NCBI GenBank assembly: GCA_964416175.1
Contig: CAYQDF010000011.1
Span: forward strand, 1 to 51,399
Direction: 5' to 3'
DNA: 51,399 bases
From: CAYQDF01 sp964416175
GTDB lineage: Bacteria; Chloroflexota; Anaerolineae; Anaerolineales; UBA4823
The notes beneath the pieces were generated by a model. It saw only the letters and a program-made list of their open reading frames with translations, was not told the origin of the DNA and did not search any database. Positions within the stretch are counted from its first letter, which is position 1, and each line of letters opens with the position of its first letter. This document shows positions 25,608 to 34,107 of this stretch, piece by piece. The translations under genes were made by a program, and so were the position numbers.

Positions 25608-26305
25608 CCTTCAAAGCGATAACCAGCGCCCCGGACTGTTACAATCCGCTCTGGTTTTGATGGATCGCGTTCAATTTTTTCGCGAAGCCACCGGACATGA
25701 ACGTCGACCGTCCGGCTGCCGCCAGTAAAATCCCAGCCCCAGACTCGTTCCAAAATGACTTCCCGAGTCACCAGCTGACCTTTGTGCTGAGCAAAAAAAA
25801 GCAGCAAATCATACTCCTTCGGTTTGAGCTGAAGGGGTGTCTCTTTATACCTGACTTCCCGCCGTACAAGGTCAAGGATGAGATCTCCAAATGCGAGAGA
25901 ATCCCTGGCAACAGGCGGCTTCGATTCGAGACCTTCCCGGTCAAAGCGGGCACGGCGGAGATGTGCTTTTACCCGTGCCAGGAACTCACGCACGCTGAAA
26001 GGTTTTGTAAGGTAATCATCTGCACCCAGTTCCAAACCAATCACTCGATCGATCTCCTCGTCTTTTGCAGTCAAGATCAAAATGGGAACATTCGATTCTT
26101 GACGAAGGATCCGGCAGACCTCAAATCCATCCAAGACCGGGAGCATGATGTCCAGAACGATAAGGTCAGGGGCAATCTCCCGCGCGAACCGGATACCCTC
26201 CTTGCCGTCTCCAGCAGTTTTCACGAAGTATCCCTGTCGTTCGAGGTTGTATGCAAGCGTTTCCTGAAGCGTTTTATCGTCTTCAACGATTAAGATTTTA
26301 TCCAA
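25604..26305 (-). CDS. phoB: Response regulator PhoB/PhoP (OmpR family)
   Basis: The 233-residue protein has a receiver domain (phospho-acceptor Asp52 in LIVLDIMLPVLDG, Thr77, Lys99) and a winged-helix DNA-binding domain (DVHVRWLREKIERDPSKPERIVTVRGAGYRFEG region). Coupling to the downstream kinase and closeness to pst and the 11-bp repeats support a phosphate-response role. OmpR-family regulators bind tandem repeats. The stop overlaps phoR. The upstream glutaredoxin gene ends 3 nt before its start. Confidence 0.9.
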   Translation of the reverse strand: MDKILIVEDDKTLQETLAYNLERQGYFVKTAGDGKEGIRFAREIAPDLIVLDIMLPVLDGFEVCRILRQESNVPILILTAKDEEIDRVIGLELGADDYLTKPFSVREFLARVKAHLRRARFDREGLESKPPVARDSLAFGDLILDLVRREVRYKETPLQLKPKEYDLLLFFAQHKGQLVTREVILERVWGWDFTGGSRTVDVHVRWLREKIERDPSKPERIVTVRGAGYRFEG

Positions 26306-26308
26306 TCC

Positions 26309-26560
26309 TCATCTTCCTTCTCTAATGTTGAATTTTCTTGCCAGTTCCATCTCTGTGGGTTCGACAAGCGTGGAGCCATCCTCGAGGATTAATGTCGGGA
26401 TAATCCGCCTCCCATTATTTACCTTTCGGACAGTCTCATCCGCAACCAGATCAGTCTCAATGTCAATCCACTGATAAGGAATAGAGTGCGCGTCAAGAAA
26501 ATGTTTGGTCCGCCAGCAATCACCACACCAGTCCGCACCATAAACCAGGATAGCTTTCAT
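26309..26560 (-). CDS. Glutaredoxin-like thiol-disulfide oxidoreductase
   Basis: This 83-residue thioredoxin-fold protein has the active site WCGDC (Cys12, Cys15), the cis-Pro in RIIPTL and a C-terminal GSTLVEPTEMELARKF, resembling mycoredoxin/NrdH-type proteins. It probably reduces protein or mixed disulfides in the cytoplasm. It heads the minus-strand phoB-phoR transcript, only 3 nt from phoB, an unusual first partner. It is divergent from ctaA. Confidence 0.88.
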   Translation of the reverse strand: MKAILVYGADWCGDCWRTKHFLDAHSIPYQWIDIETDLVADETVRKVNNGRRIIPTLILEDGSTLVEPTEMELARKFNIREGR

Positions 26561-26664
26561 GTGATCGTTGTGATTCCTCCATGATTTAACACGCCAGACT
26601 TTTTGATCCTTAACACGTAAATTATAATTGCTCCGTTGCCTATAAATCGCAGTTTAGTGAAATC

Positions 26665-27624
26665 ATGAACTCACATCGAACGTTTCGGAAATATGCCTGG
26701 GGTGTCCTGCTCTTCAATATTGGCGTCATCCTGTGGGGAGCATATGTGCGTGCGACAGGTTCAGGGGCCGGCTGCGGGAGCCATTGGCCGCTCTGCAATA
26801 GTGAAGTGATCCCCCGTCCCGAAAGGTTGGAGACTCTGATTGAGTTTATTCACCGAGGCAGCAGCGGAGTTGCCTTCCTGGGAGTTGCTTTCCTGGCAGT
26901 TTGGGCGTGGCGGTTATCCCCTCCCAATCAGGGTATCCGTTTTTGGGCTACCCTTTCGTTTGCATTTATTATTACTGAGGCGCTCGTCGGTGCCGGCCTT
27001 GTCTTATTTGGGCTTGTTGGGGAGAATGAATCAGTTGCCCGCGCGATCACGATCGCTATCCATCTCTTGAATACTTTTCTGTTACTCGCCTGTCTAACGC
27101 TGACCGCCTGGCTATCATCCGGATACAATCCGCCTGCGCTGTTGCGCAATGATCCAAAGATATGGCTGGTACTGATTGGATTATCAGGGATGATTGCCCT
27201 GGGGATGAGTGGTGCCGTGACTGCGCTCGGAGATACCCTCTTCCCGGCGAACAGCCTGGTTAACGGGTTACGCCAGGATATCGCACCCACGGCAAACGTA
27301 TTAATCCGATTGCGCGTGGTCCACCCTGCAATTGCCATTCTAGTATGTACTTACTTGTTCTTATTCTCCGGCTCGATGATTTCCAAGCGTGACGATCTGT
27401 TGATCCAAAGATTTGGCAGGCTTTTACAAAGTCTTATTTTAGTGCAGCTCATGGCAGGTTTCATAAATCTGGTCTTATTAGCCCCTGTCTGGATGCAAAT
27501 TCTACATCTCCTCCTTTCAGATGTATTGTGGATAACATTAGTGTTGTTTAGTGCAACTCTCCTCCAACCAGACCAAGCAGTTGCCGAGGATGCCGAGAGA
27601 AAGAGGACCTCGATATTCACATAG
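26665..27624 (+). CDS. ctaA: Heme A synthase (CtaA/COX15 family)
   Basis: The 319-residue protein has about eight membrane helices, the N-terminal GAYVRATGSGAGCGSHWPLC loop with a Cys pair, EFIHRGSS, and further conserved His in AIHLLNTF, VVHPAIAI and HLLLSD that bind the two hemes. CtaA oxidises heme O to heme A for cytochrome oxidases. No oxidase or ctaB gene is in the window. Its presence beside anaerobic hydrogen and formate genes suggests some oxygen respiration. Confidence 0.92.
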   Translation: MNSHRTFRKYAWGVLLFNIGVILWGAYVRATGSGAGCGSHWPLCNSEVIPRPERLETLIEFIHRGSSGVAFLGVAFLAVWAWRLSPPNQGIRFWATLSFAFIITEALVGAGLVLFGLVGENESVARAITIAIHLLNTFLLLACLTLTAWLSSGYNPPALLRNDPKIWLVLIGLSGMIALGMSGAVTALGDTLFPANSLVNGLRQDIAPTANVLIRLRVVHPAIAILVCTYLFLFSGSMISKRDDLLIQRFGRLLQSLILVQLMAGFINLVLLAPVWMQILHLLLSDVLWITLVLFSATLLQPDQAVAEDAERKRTSIFT

Positions 27625-27675
27625 AGCACCTGAACATTAATAATAATCTCCAACGCCTGGACTATAATCTTTGCT

Positions 27676-29700
27676 ATGAGCGAAAACGAACTTTATCAAA
27701 GATACCTGGAGTTATGCAGGGAGATTGCATATCATAACTACCGATATCACGTTCTGGATTCTCCGGTCATAAGCGATTACGAATTTGACCGGCTGATGGC
27801 GGAATTGAAACAAATAGAAAGTGATCACCCGGAATGGATAACACCCGATTCTCCAAGCCAGAGAATAGGCGCACTTCCAGCGGATAAATTTCCCAAGGTA
27901 CGCCATCCAGTGCCTATCTTGAGCCTTGGAAATGCCTTCGATGCTGAAGGTGTCCGGGCCTGGTATGACCGAATCGCCCGCCTGGACGAACGAGTAGAGC
28001 GAGCTGAATTCGTGGTGGAACCGAAAATTGATGGACTGACGGTCGTCCTTCATTACCAAAATGGCAGATTTATCCAGGGTGCAACTCGCGGTGATGGAGA
28101 GATCGGAGAAGAGATCACCTCAAACCTCAGGACAATCAGATCCTTGCCTTTGAGAATCCCGGTGGTTGATGGTAGGCTGCCTCCACCAGAGCGCATCGTC
28201 GTGAGAGGAGAGGTTTTTATATTCATCAGGGATTTTGAAAAGCTGAACGCCCAGTTGATCGCAGCAGGAGAGAAACCATATCAGAATCCCAGAAATACGG
28301 CCGCTGGATCGCTCCGGCAGCTCGATCCGAACCTGACAGCTTCTCGCCCCTTGACTTTGCTCACTTATGAGATTATTGAAATTGCGGGAGGCGACCGAAT
28401 CACGACACATATGGAGTCCCTGGACTACTTGAGACAATTGGGATTCCCGGTTGTGAACGCCAGCTTCTGCGAGACCATCGAAGACGCAATTGAGGCAGGT
28501 AACGCGCTCGCAACAAAGCGGAATGAATTGCCGTTCGAAGCAGATGGCGCAGTCATCAAGATCAACGACATTGTTCTCTCTAACGAACTTGGAGTTGTTG
28601 GGAAGGATCCACGCGGCGCGATTGCTTTCAAGTTCCCTGCTCAGGTGGTTACTACAAAATTACTGGAAATCGGAGTAAATGTCGGGAGAACTGGAGTGAT
28701 CACTCCCTATGCGATCCTCGAACCGGTGGTAATCGGGGGTGTTGTGGTCAAACAGGCGACCCTCCACAATTTCGATTACATCGCGGAGAAGGACATCCGG
28801 GTGAACGATCGGGTCCTCATCAAGCGGGCAGGGGATGTGATCCCCTACGTGATAGGACCTGTCCTGGAAGCCAGACAGGAAGGGACTCAGCCTTATGTTC
28901 CGCCGAGATCCTGCCCGGTGTGTGGGGAGCCGATAGAGCACTTTGAGGGTGAAGTTGCGTGGTATTGTGTAAACGCTGCCTGTCCAGCCCAAGTAATTCG
29001 GAACCTGGAACATTTTGTGTCGCGCGGCGCTATGGACATCGTCGGTTTGGGGATTAGAATCGTCGAACAGCTGGTTGCAGCTGGACTTGTTCACGACCCG
29101 GCAGATCTCTATTTCCTCAAGAAGGAAGATTTGCTTGGTCTGGAAGGATTTGCTGAGACAAAAGCCAACAATTTACTCGAATCAATCGAAAACTCAAAAT
29201 CACGCGGTCTTTCCCGGGTGATCACAGCTCTTGGCATCCGAGGCATCGGTGAAGTGGGGGCGGCTGAACTGGCAAGGGTATTCAGGGACCTGGATGATCT
29301 GAGTCGGGCGACGTTAGATGATCTCCTGAGGATCGAGGGGATTGGGCCGAATATCGCTCAAGGCATCATAGATTGGTTTGCCACCCCCGCCAATCGAAAA
29401 CTCCTGGAAAAATTGCGCATAGCCGGAGTATGGCCGAAAGCAGAAATTAAGGACAAAATTACTGAGGAAAAACAACCTCTCGAAGGTCTGACATTTGTGA
29501 TCACGGGTATTCTGCCAGGCCTATCGCGGGAAGAAGCAAAGGAACTAATTGAATCAAGAGGAGGGAAGGTAAGCAGTTCGATAAGCAAGAAAACCGATTA
29601 TCTGGTCTTAGGTGATCAGCCTGGATCGAAATTTACAAAAGCCAAGGAACTGGGGATACCAATTCTGGACGAAAAAGGGTTACGGGAGCTGGCAAAATAG
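27676..29700 (+). CDS. ligA: NAD+-dependent DNA ligase LigA
   Basis: The full-length 674-residue LigA has an Ia domain, adenylation lysine Lys117 in EPKIDG, an OB fold, a four-Cys zinc finger (CPVCGEPI...WYCVNAACPAQ), a helix-hairpin-helix domain (GIRGIGEVGAAELAR, IEGIGPNIAQGI) and a C-terminal BRCT domain (FVITGILPGLSREEA, KTDYLVLG). It seals nicks in replication and repair. No anomalies seen. Confidence 0.98.
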   Translation: MSENELYQRYLELCREIAYHNYRYHVLDSPVISDYEFDRLMAELKQIESDHPEWITPDSPSQRIGALPADKFPKVRHPVPILSLGNAFDAEGVRAWYDRIARLDERVERAEFVVEPKIDGLTVVLHYQNGRFIQGATRGDGEIGEEITSNLRTIRSLPLRIPVVDGRLPPPERIVVRGEVFIFIRDFEKLNAQLIAAGEKPYQNPRNTAAGSLRQLDPNLTASRPLTLLTYEIIEIAGGDRITTHMESLDYLRQLGFPVVNASFCETIEDAIEAGNALATKRNELPFEADGAVIKINDIVLSNELGVVGKDPRGAIAFKFPAQVVTTKLLEIGVNVGRTGVITPYAILEPVVIGGVVVKQATLHNFDYIAEKDIRVNDRVLIKRAGDVIPYVIGPVLEARQEGTQPYVPPRSCPVCGEPIEHFEGEVAWYCVNAACPAQVIRNLEHFVSRGAMDIVGLGIRIVEQLVAAGLVHDPADLYFLKKEDLLGLEGFAETKANNLLESIENSKSRGLSRVITALGIRGIGEVGAAELARVFRDLDDLSRATLDDLLRIEGIGPNIAQGIIDWFATPANRKLLEKLRIAGVWPKAEIKDKITEEKQPLEGLTFVITGILPGLSREEAKELIESRGGKVSSSISKKTDYLVLGDQPGSKFTKAKELGIPILDEKGLRELAK

Positions 29701-29734
29701 AAGCGGAAGAAATCTGACGCACAGGAGAAAATGA

Positions 29735-30946
29735 ATGGATTTTTCAGATCACGAAGATATGATCGTAAAGCGGATCAATGCCCTTGTCGAGCGAGTTACA
29801 GCTTTGAAGGCAGAAGATCTCTATTATTACAATCAACCTGTCGCTGAATTGCGAGGAGGCGCGCGTGTCGTTGTCAATGGTCGCGAGATGGGGATGTATG
29901 CTTCATACAGCTATTTGGGACTGGTTGGACATCCCAGGATTAATGCCGCTGCCAGGAATGCTATCGACAAATACGGTACAGGGACCCACGGCGTGCGCAC
30001 ACTCGCAGGGAGCCTCAGTCTACATAAGGAATTAGAGGAGATCATTGCTGAATTTAAGGGAACGGAGGCAGCAATCACTTATACTTCTGGATACGTGACG
30101 AACCTCACTGTTGTCTCCACATTATTAGGCCGAGGGGATTATGTGATCTCGGATAAGCTGAACCACGCCAGCATCGTCGACGGATGTCTGATGTCTGGAG
30201 CGAAATTTCTCCGATTCCGCCACAACGATATGGCCGACCTGGAGGAGCGACTTCAGAGAATCGAGGCGGGTGCCACGAAGCTCGTAGTTGTGGATGCGGT
30301 ATTCAGTATGGATGGAGATATCATCGATTTTCCCAAGCTCGTGGAGCTATGCCAAAAATACAGGGCATGGTTAATGGTTGATGAGGCACACTCATTAGGT
30401 GTACTCGGGAAAACAGGTCGAGGAATTGAGGAGCATTATGGATTGCCCGGGACTATCGATATCAAGATGGGAACACTGAGCAAGACGATCCCTTCAGTTG
30501 GAGGATATATAGCAGGGCGAAAGGAATTAATCGATTTTCTTCGGCACACAAGCCGCGCATATATTTTTTCAGCTGCCCTGCCTCCGGCGCAAACAGCTGC
30601 GGCTATGGAATCTTTTAAAGTAATCCTGGATGAACCCTGGCGAATAGAGAAATTACATGCAAACACCGACCAGTTCATCAAAGGCCTGCAAGCGCGGGGA
30701 TTCGATACCATGCAGACCTGCACTGCGATCGTTCCTGTGCTCTGCGGAGCAGATGAAATGGCATTTTCCATGACGAGAGCAGCCCAACATGAGGGGGTTT
30801 TCGTGCTGCCGGTCGTATCACCTGCCGTACCGCCTGGCCTCGCGAGGCTGCGAGCAACAGTCACCGCGGCGCACGAAGCGGATGAGATCGAGCAGGCGAT
30901 GGACGTGATTGAATCAGCCGGAAAAAGGGTTGGAGTGATCACCTAG
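29735..30946 (+). CDS. Alpha-oxoamine synthase family PLP enzyme (BioF/Kbl/serine palmitoyltransferase-like)
   Basis: The 403-residue fold type I PLP enzyme has YSYLGLVGHPRI, GTGTHGVRTLAGSL, DKLNHASIVDG, VDEAHSLGVLGKTGRG and the PLP lysine in GTLSKTIPSVGGYIAG. Members condense an amino acid with an acyl-CoA: glycine C-acetyltransferase, 8-amino-7-oxononanoate synthase or serine palmitoyltransferase. The N-terminus with YYYNQP and the lack of a biotin operon or threonine dehydrogenase nearby leave the substrate open. It lies 34 nt after ligA. Confidence 0.85.
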   Translation: MDFSDHEDMIVKRINALVERVTALKAEDLYYYNQPVAELRGGARVVVNGREMGMYASYSYLGLVGHPRINAAARNAIDKYGTGTHGVRTLAGSLSLHKELEEIIAEFKGTEAAITYTSGYVTNLTVVSTLLGRGDYVISDKLNHASIVDGCLMSGAKFLRFRHNDMADLEERLQRIEAGATKLVVVDAVFSMDGDIIDFPKLVELCQKYRAWLMVDEAHSLGVLGKTGRGIEEHYGLPGTIDIKMGTLSKTIPSVGGYIAGRKELIDFLRHTSRAYIFSAALPPAQTAAAMESFKVILDEPWRIEKLHANTDQFIKGLQARGFDTMQTCTAIVPVLCGADEMAFSMTRAAQHEGVFVLPVVSPAVPPGLARLRATVTAAHEADEIEQAMDVIESAGKRVGVIT

Positions 30947-30964
30947 AACATCTGAAACTTTCTG

Positions 30965-32158
30965 ATGTCAACCGCTTGGCTTAAACCAGGTCGTGAGGCC
31001 GCTGTCACCAAGGGCCATCCGTGGATTTTCTCCGGTGCAATCGATAGAATCAAGCTCACATCATCTGAAAGCGCACTGGGTGAGACCATCGACGTGCTCG
31101 ACTGGCAGGGTAATTTTCTGATGCGAGGGGCATACAGCCCTGCTTCACAAATTCGGATAAGAAAATGGACATCGGACCAGGACGAAGCGATCGACCTTGA
31201 TTTCTTCTTCCGAAGACTGCAGCGCGCCCACCAGCTGAGGAAGAACCTCGTCCAGCTGACGAAGACCAATGCGATGCGGCTGGTGCACGCCGAATCCGAC
31301 GGACTGCCTGGGCTCATTGTCGACCGATACGCAGATACGCTTGTGATGCAATGTCTGACTGCAGGTATTGAACGTTGGCGGACAATAATCGCGGAACTCC
31401 TGGTCGAGCTCACAGGTTGCTCGAAGATATATGAGCGTTCCGATGCCGATGTCCGCAAGCTAGAAGGGTTGGAAGAACGCGTCGGAAGTATCTATGGGGA
31501 TGAACCTTCCGGGCTAATAATGATAGAAGATGGGGAGAGCAAATTCTTTGTGGATGTCCAGCAAGGTCAAAAAACTGGCTTTTATCTCGATCAACGGTGG
31601 AACCGACATCTCATCAGCGAATTCACAAGAAACAAGAAGGTTTTGGATTGTTTTTCGTATACAGGGGGATTCACTGTGACTGCTCTCCTTGGAGGAGCGG
31701 AGGAGGTAATTTCGATCGACTCTTCTGCATCCGCGGTGAACCTTGCTCGAAAGAACATTGATCTGAATTCGTGTGGAGCAAGCAAGGTAAAATTCCTCGT
31801 TGGCGATGCATTCCGATTGCTCCGGGAACTCCGAGATCGAAGAGAAACTTTTGATATTATTATTCTCGATCCACCGAAGCTAGCACCAACCGTTGCCCAG
31901 GCACAGCGGGCAGCGCGCGCCTATAAAGACATCAATCTGCTTGCCCTCAAACTTCTGCGTGCTGATGGATTGCTGATGACCTTCTCTTGTTCAGGGGGGA
32001 TCAGTGAAGATCTTTTTTATAAAATTATTGCTGGTGCAGCAAAAGACGCCGCTGTCGAGGGTCGGATTCTGGGGAGAATGCATCAATCGGCTGACCATCC
32101 CGTCGCATTAAATTTCCCTGAAGGCTCATATCTTAAGGGCTTTATCGTTGCAAAATAA
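30965..32158 (+). CDS. RlmI-family class I SAM methyltransferase (PUA domain)
   Basis: The 397-residue protein has an N-terminal PUA-like domain (LKPGREAAVTKGHPWIFSGAI, about 1-75), then an EEHAD-like region and a Rossmann methyltransferase with VLDCFSYTGGFTVTAL, SIDSS, DIIILDPPKLAP and LMTFSCSGGIS. RlmI-family enzymes make 5-methylcytosine in 23S rRNA. The exact target base here is not determined. It starts 18 nt after the preceding gene and ends just before a strong terminator. Confidence 0.9.
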   Translation: MSTAWLKPGREAAVTKGHPWIFSGAIDRIKLTSSESALGETIDVLDWQGNFLMRGAYSPASQIRIRKWTSDQDEAIDLDFFFRRLQRAHQLRKNLVQLTKTNAMRLVHAESDGLPGLIVDRYADTLVMQCLTAGIERWRTIIAELLVELTGCSKIYERSDADVRKLEGLEERVGSIYGDEPSGLIMIEDGESKFFVDVQQGQKTGFYLDQRWNRHLISEFTRNKKVLDCFSYTGGFTVTALLGGAEEVISIDSSASAVNLARKNIDLNSCGASKVKFLVGDAFRLLRELRDRRETFDIIILDPPKLAPTVAQAQRAARAYKDINLLALKLLRADGLLMTFSCSGGISEDLFYKIIAGAAKDAAVEGRILGRMHQSADHPVALNFPEGSYLKGFIVAK

Positions 32159-32160
32159 GA

Positions 32161-32193
32161 AAAGACCCTCGATCATGCAAATCGAGGGTCTTT
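32161..32193. terminator. Bidirectional terminator shared by the RlmI-family gene and ssrA
   Basis: AAAGACCCTCGAT (32161-32173) and ATCGAGGGTCTTT (32181-32193) form a perfect 13-bp stem with a 7-nt loop. On the minus strand it is followed by TTCTTATTTT after the arm's own T residues, and on the plus strand the arm ends in TTT. It lies between the convergent methyltransferase and tmRNA genes. Confidence 0.88.
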
Positions 32194-32203
32194 CCTGATC
32201 CCA

Positions 32204-32599
32204 GGTGGAGATGGCGGGAATCGAACCCGCGTCCGAAAGATTCACCCCGCGGATATCTACGAGCGTAGTCGTTTTTTAATCTCGCCCGACGCCCCTCAAA
32301 CGACGCAAGCTGACGTCTGGCCAGCCATTCGGACCCGAGAGTCCATCTTTGGTGTGGTCAATGGCGTCACACACCGCACACTGGCTTTGTTGCGCCCGCT
32401 CTACCTCCGGCCAGGGAGCGGGGTAGGCAGACGTGACTCCTTTATGGAGTCAGCCGCTTTAATTCATCGCTTATGCAGCGAGAGGAAGAGCGGCGAGGTT
32501 CGTGCTTTTGGCACTTATTGGTTGCGCTGATTTTTCGAGCTCGGCGCCTCTCGGCTCGCAATCCGGGAGCAGCCTCCTCCGTCGAAGCCTGTCATCCCC
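32204..32599 (-). ncRNA. ssrA: Transfer-messenger RNA (tmRNA)
   Basis: The minus strand begins GGGGATGACAGGCTTCGACG and ends with a T-arm (GCGGGTTCGATTCCCGC) and CATCTCCACC. The acceptor stem pairs over 7 bp with a G3-U pair, the alanine identity element. The terminal A of CCA is not encoded. The tag reading frame ends ...LAALPLAA and TAA (stop at 32471-32473). The resume codon is probably the GCC at 32510-32512, preceded by TAAGT, giving AKSTNLAALPLAA. A GCG five codons earlier is possible. tmRNA with SmpB rescues stalled ribosomes. Confidence 0.97.
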
Positions 32600-32610
32600 G
32601 TTGCAGATAT

Positions 32611-32639
32611 ATTATATCGCTGATTAGTGGGATAGTCCA
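32611..32639 (-). promoter_or_regulatory. ssrA promoter
   Basis: On the minus strand TGGACT (32634-32639) and TATAAT (32611-32616) are 17 bp apart. This puts the start of transcription a few bases before the mature tmRNA 5' end at 32599. Confidence 0.7.
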
Positions 32640-32644
32640 GCAGG

Positions 32645-32674
32645 TTGGAAAGGGACACCTTGGCGTGTTATACT
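32645..32674 (+). promoter_or_regulatory. Candidate promoter of the ECF sigma gene
   Basis: TTGGAA (32645-32650) and TATACT (32669-32674) are spaced by 18 bp. Its -35 lies 5 bp from the ssrA -35 on the other strand, so the two promoters are back to back. Confidence 0.5.
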
Positions 32675-32695
32675 CTTTGCAACTTTTCTAGCAGG

Positions 32696-32726
32696 GAGGT
32701 GTTACCATTACAAGATGGTACACCTC
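32696..32726 (+). promoter_or_regulatory. Hairpin in the leader of the ECF sigma gene
   Basis: GAGGTGTTACCAT (32696-32708) pairs with ATGGTACACCTC (32715-32726) around TACAAG, with one bulged T. It lies 10 nt before the start codon and holds the GGGAGG purine stretch, so it could control translation. No T-run follows it. Confidence 0.4.
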
Positions 32727-32736
32727 ACCTGGCAGA

Positions 32737-33333
32737 GTGAGGATCGTGCCTGAATTGAATGATGATGAAGCGCTAGCGCTCGCTGCTCAAGGAGATCTTG
32801 AAGCGTTCGGGATCCTTTACGAACGTTATATCAGCCGGATCTACAATTATATCTATTACCGTACCGGTAATGAACACGACGCTGAGGACCTGACAGCACG
32901 AGTATTTTTTAGAGCGTTGAAGCATGTTGAGAATTACAACGACCGGGGACTGCCGCTATCTGCATGGCTGTACCGCATTGCTCATAATTTGGTGGCAAAC
33001 TGGCACAGAGATAACAGCCGGCGGAAGGAGATACCTCTCGAGGAGATCGTCCTCATTCGTCATGGTGGTGAGCATCCCGAGAACGTCTTATTGAAGAATG
33101 AAGAAGTGGAACGTCTGTTATCGGTGATCAGAAAATTACCGCAAGACCGCCAACAACTGATCATCCTGAAATTCGTAGAACACCTTTCGAATGCTGAAAT
33201 TGGCCAGATTATGGGCAGATCTGAAGGAGCAGTAAAAAGCCTCTACCATCGAACTTTGACATCTCTCCGAGATGAATTCGATGATGGCTTGTTCGATGGG
33301 ATTGTAGATCAAAACGAGGCCAGGGATGATTAA
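32737..33333 (+). CDS. ECF-type RNA polymerase sigma factor
   Basis: The 198-residue sigma factor has region 2 (FGILYERYISRIYNYIYYRTGNEHDAEDLTARVFFRALK, broken by the usual D-AEDL motif) and region 4 (LPQDRQQLIILKFVEHLSNAEIGQIMGRSEGAVKSLYHRTL) without region 3. It redirects RNA polymerase to a stress or envelope regulon. The start is GTG at 32737. A second GTG at 32746 is possible, and neither has a clear Shine-Dalgarno outside the leader hairpin. The next gene encodes a small membrane protein, a likely partner. Confidence 0.9.
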   Translation: MRIVPELNDDEALALAAQGDLEAFGILYERYISRIYNYIYYRTGNEHDAEDLTARVFFRALKHVENYNDRGLPLSAWLYRIAHNLVANWHRDNSRRKEIPLEEIVLIRHGGEHPENVLLKNEEVERLLSVIRKLPQDRQQLIILKFVEHLSNAEIGQIMGRSEGAVKSLYHRTLTSLRDEFDDGLFDGIVDQNEARDD

Positions 33334-33356
33334 CATAAGGTTACGATGAAGAGAAA

Positions 33357-33656
33357 ATGAATACAGCAAGCATTGATAAGATCTCAAGAATCGAAAAACT
33401 GATGAGCTCAAAACTGCAGCCGATCGATCCGCGGCCAGAGTTTATTGACCACCTGTATCAACGGTTGACGGATCCGCTAACCCCCTCAATCCGGTACCCC
33501 AGAGATTTTTCGTTAAGGTTCGTGTTGTTGTTGATCGCGAGCTGCTTGAGTGGGATAATCTTCTTCCTAACCCTCAGCCAGGTGATCCTCTCACTGTTAC
33601 GGGATACCAGGATCGCGGGATCGATTAAGGACGATACGCGCCTGAAGCTTGACTAG
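33357..33656 (+). CDS. Small single-pass membrane protein, possible anti-sigma partner
   Basis: The 99-residue protein has an N-terminal helical segment rich in charged residues (PEFIDHLYQRL, about 28-38) and one transmembrane helix (about 53-80, FVLLLIASCLSGIIFFLTL). It starts 23 nt after the ECF sigma gene. The PxPEFxxxLxxRL-like segment before a membrane helix is common in proteins encoded after ECF sigma genes, so an anti-sigma role is plausible. No zinc-binding HxxxCxxC is present. The family is not recognised. Confidence 0.65.
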   Translation: MNTASIDKISRIEKLMSSKLQPIDPRPEFIDHLYQRLTDPLTPSIRYPRDFSLRFVLLLIASCLSGIIFFLTLSQVILSLLRDTRIAGSIKDDTRLKLD

Positions 33657-33721
33657 GGGCTATCTCAATCATGGCTTGTTATATCCTGTCATTATTAAGA
33701 TAGATCTAGATATTTGTTGGG

Positions 33722-34063
33722 CTACATCTTCACCCCTAGCAGCAGCTCAGCCAACCTGCGTACTTCTTCGATGAGATCTACTTCCACGGGTAATTCATGG
33801 TTGGGGTTGACATGGATCAAAAGGTACTTAATTATAAGCTTCGCTTCAGGGGACACTTCTGGCAGGGAATTAAGCAACCTCAACCGGATCATCGCATTTG
33901 ACCCGGGATCGTTGATACCGTTTTTTTCGAGATAATGCTTCGCCAGATATCCTGCCGCCCGCCGCGCACAGACCCTGGCTCTCCCTTCATTCCTTGACTC
34001 CCGGGACTGCTGCGCTCTGATTATTTCTTCTTTGGCGAGACCAATGGGATCCAGATCACTCAT
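33722..34063 (-). CDS. Small helical protein of unknown function (HEPN-like)
   Basis: The 113-residue, strongly helical protein has an Arg-rich stretch RARVCARRAAGYLAKHYLEKNG (about 28-49) reminiscent of HEPN helices, but no clear RxxxxH catalytic motif. I do not recognise a family. The ATG is at 34063 with GAGG immediately upstream, a weak ribosome-binding arrangement. It is divergent from the esterase gene, about 44 nt away. No toxin or antitoxin partner is adjacent. Confidence 0.6.
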   Translation of the reverse strand: MSDLDPIGLAKEEIIRAQQSRESRNEGRARVCARRAAGYLAKHYLEKNGINDPGSNAMIRLRLLNSLPEVSPEAKLIIKYLLIHVNPNHELPVEVDLIEEVRRLAELLLGVKM

Positions 34064-34107
34064 CCTCGACCACCAAGAGAGTATATCACCGGTCAGATGG
34101 AAATTTC

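Noticed and set aside
26599..26628. Promoter for ctaA with TATAAT at 26623-26628
   Set aside because: The -10 is perfect, but the best -35 with good spacing (TTTTTG) is weak and TTGATC is only 14 bp away. The -10 is also part of an ATTATAAT palindrome in a low-complexity stretch, so I do not assign it.
32473..32691. 72-codon plus-strand open frame over the tmRNA region
   Set aside because: It is antisense to the clear ssrA gene and its promoter.
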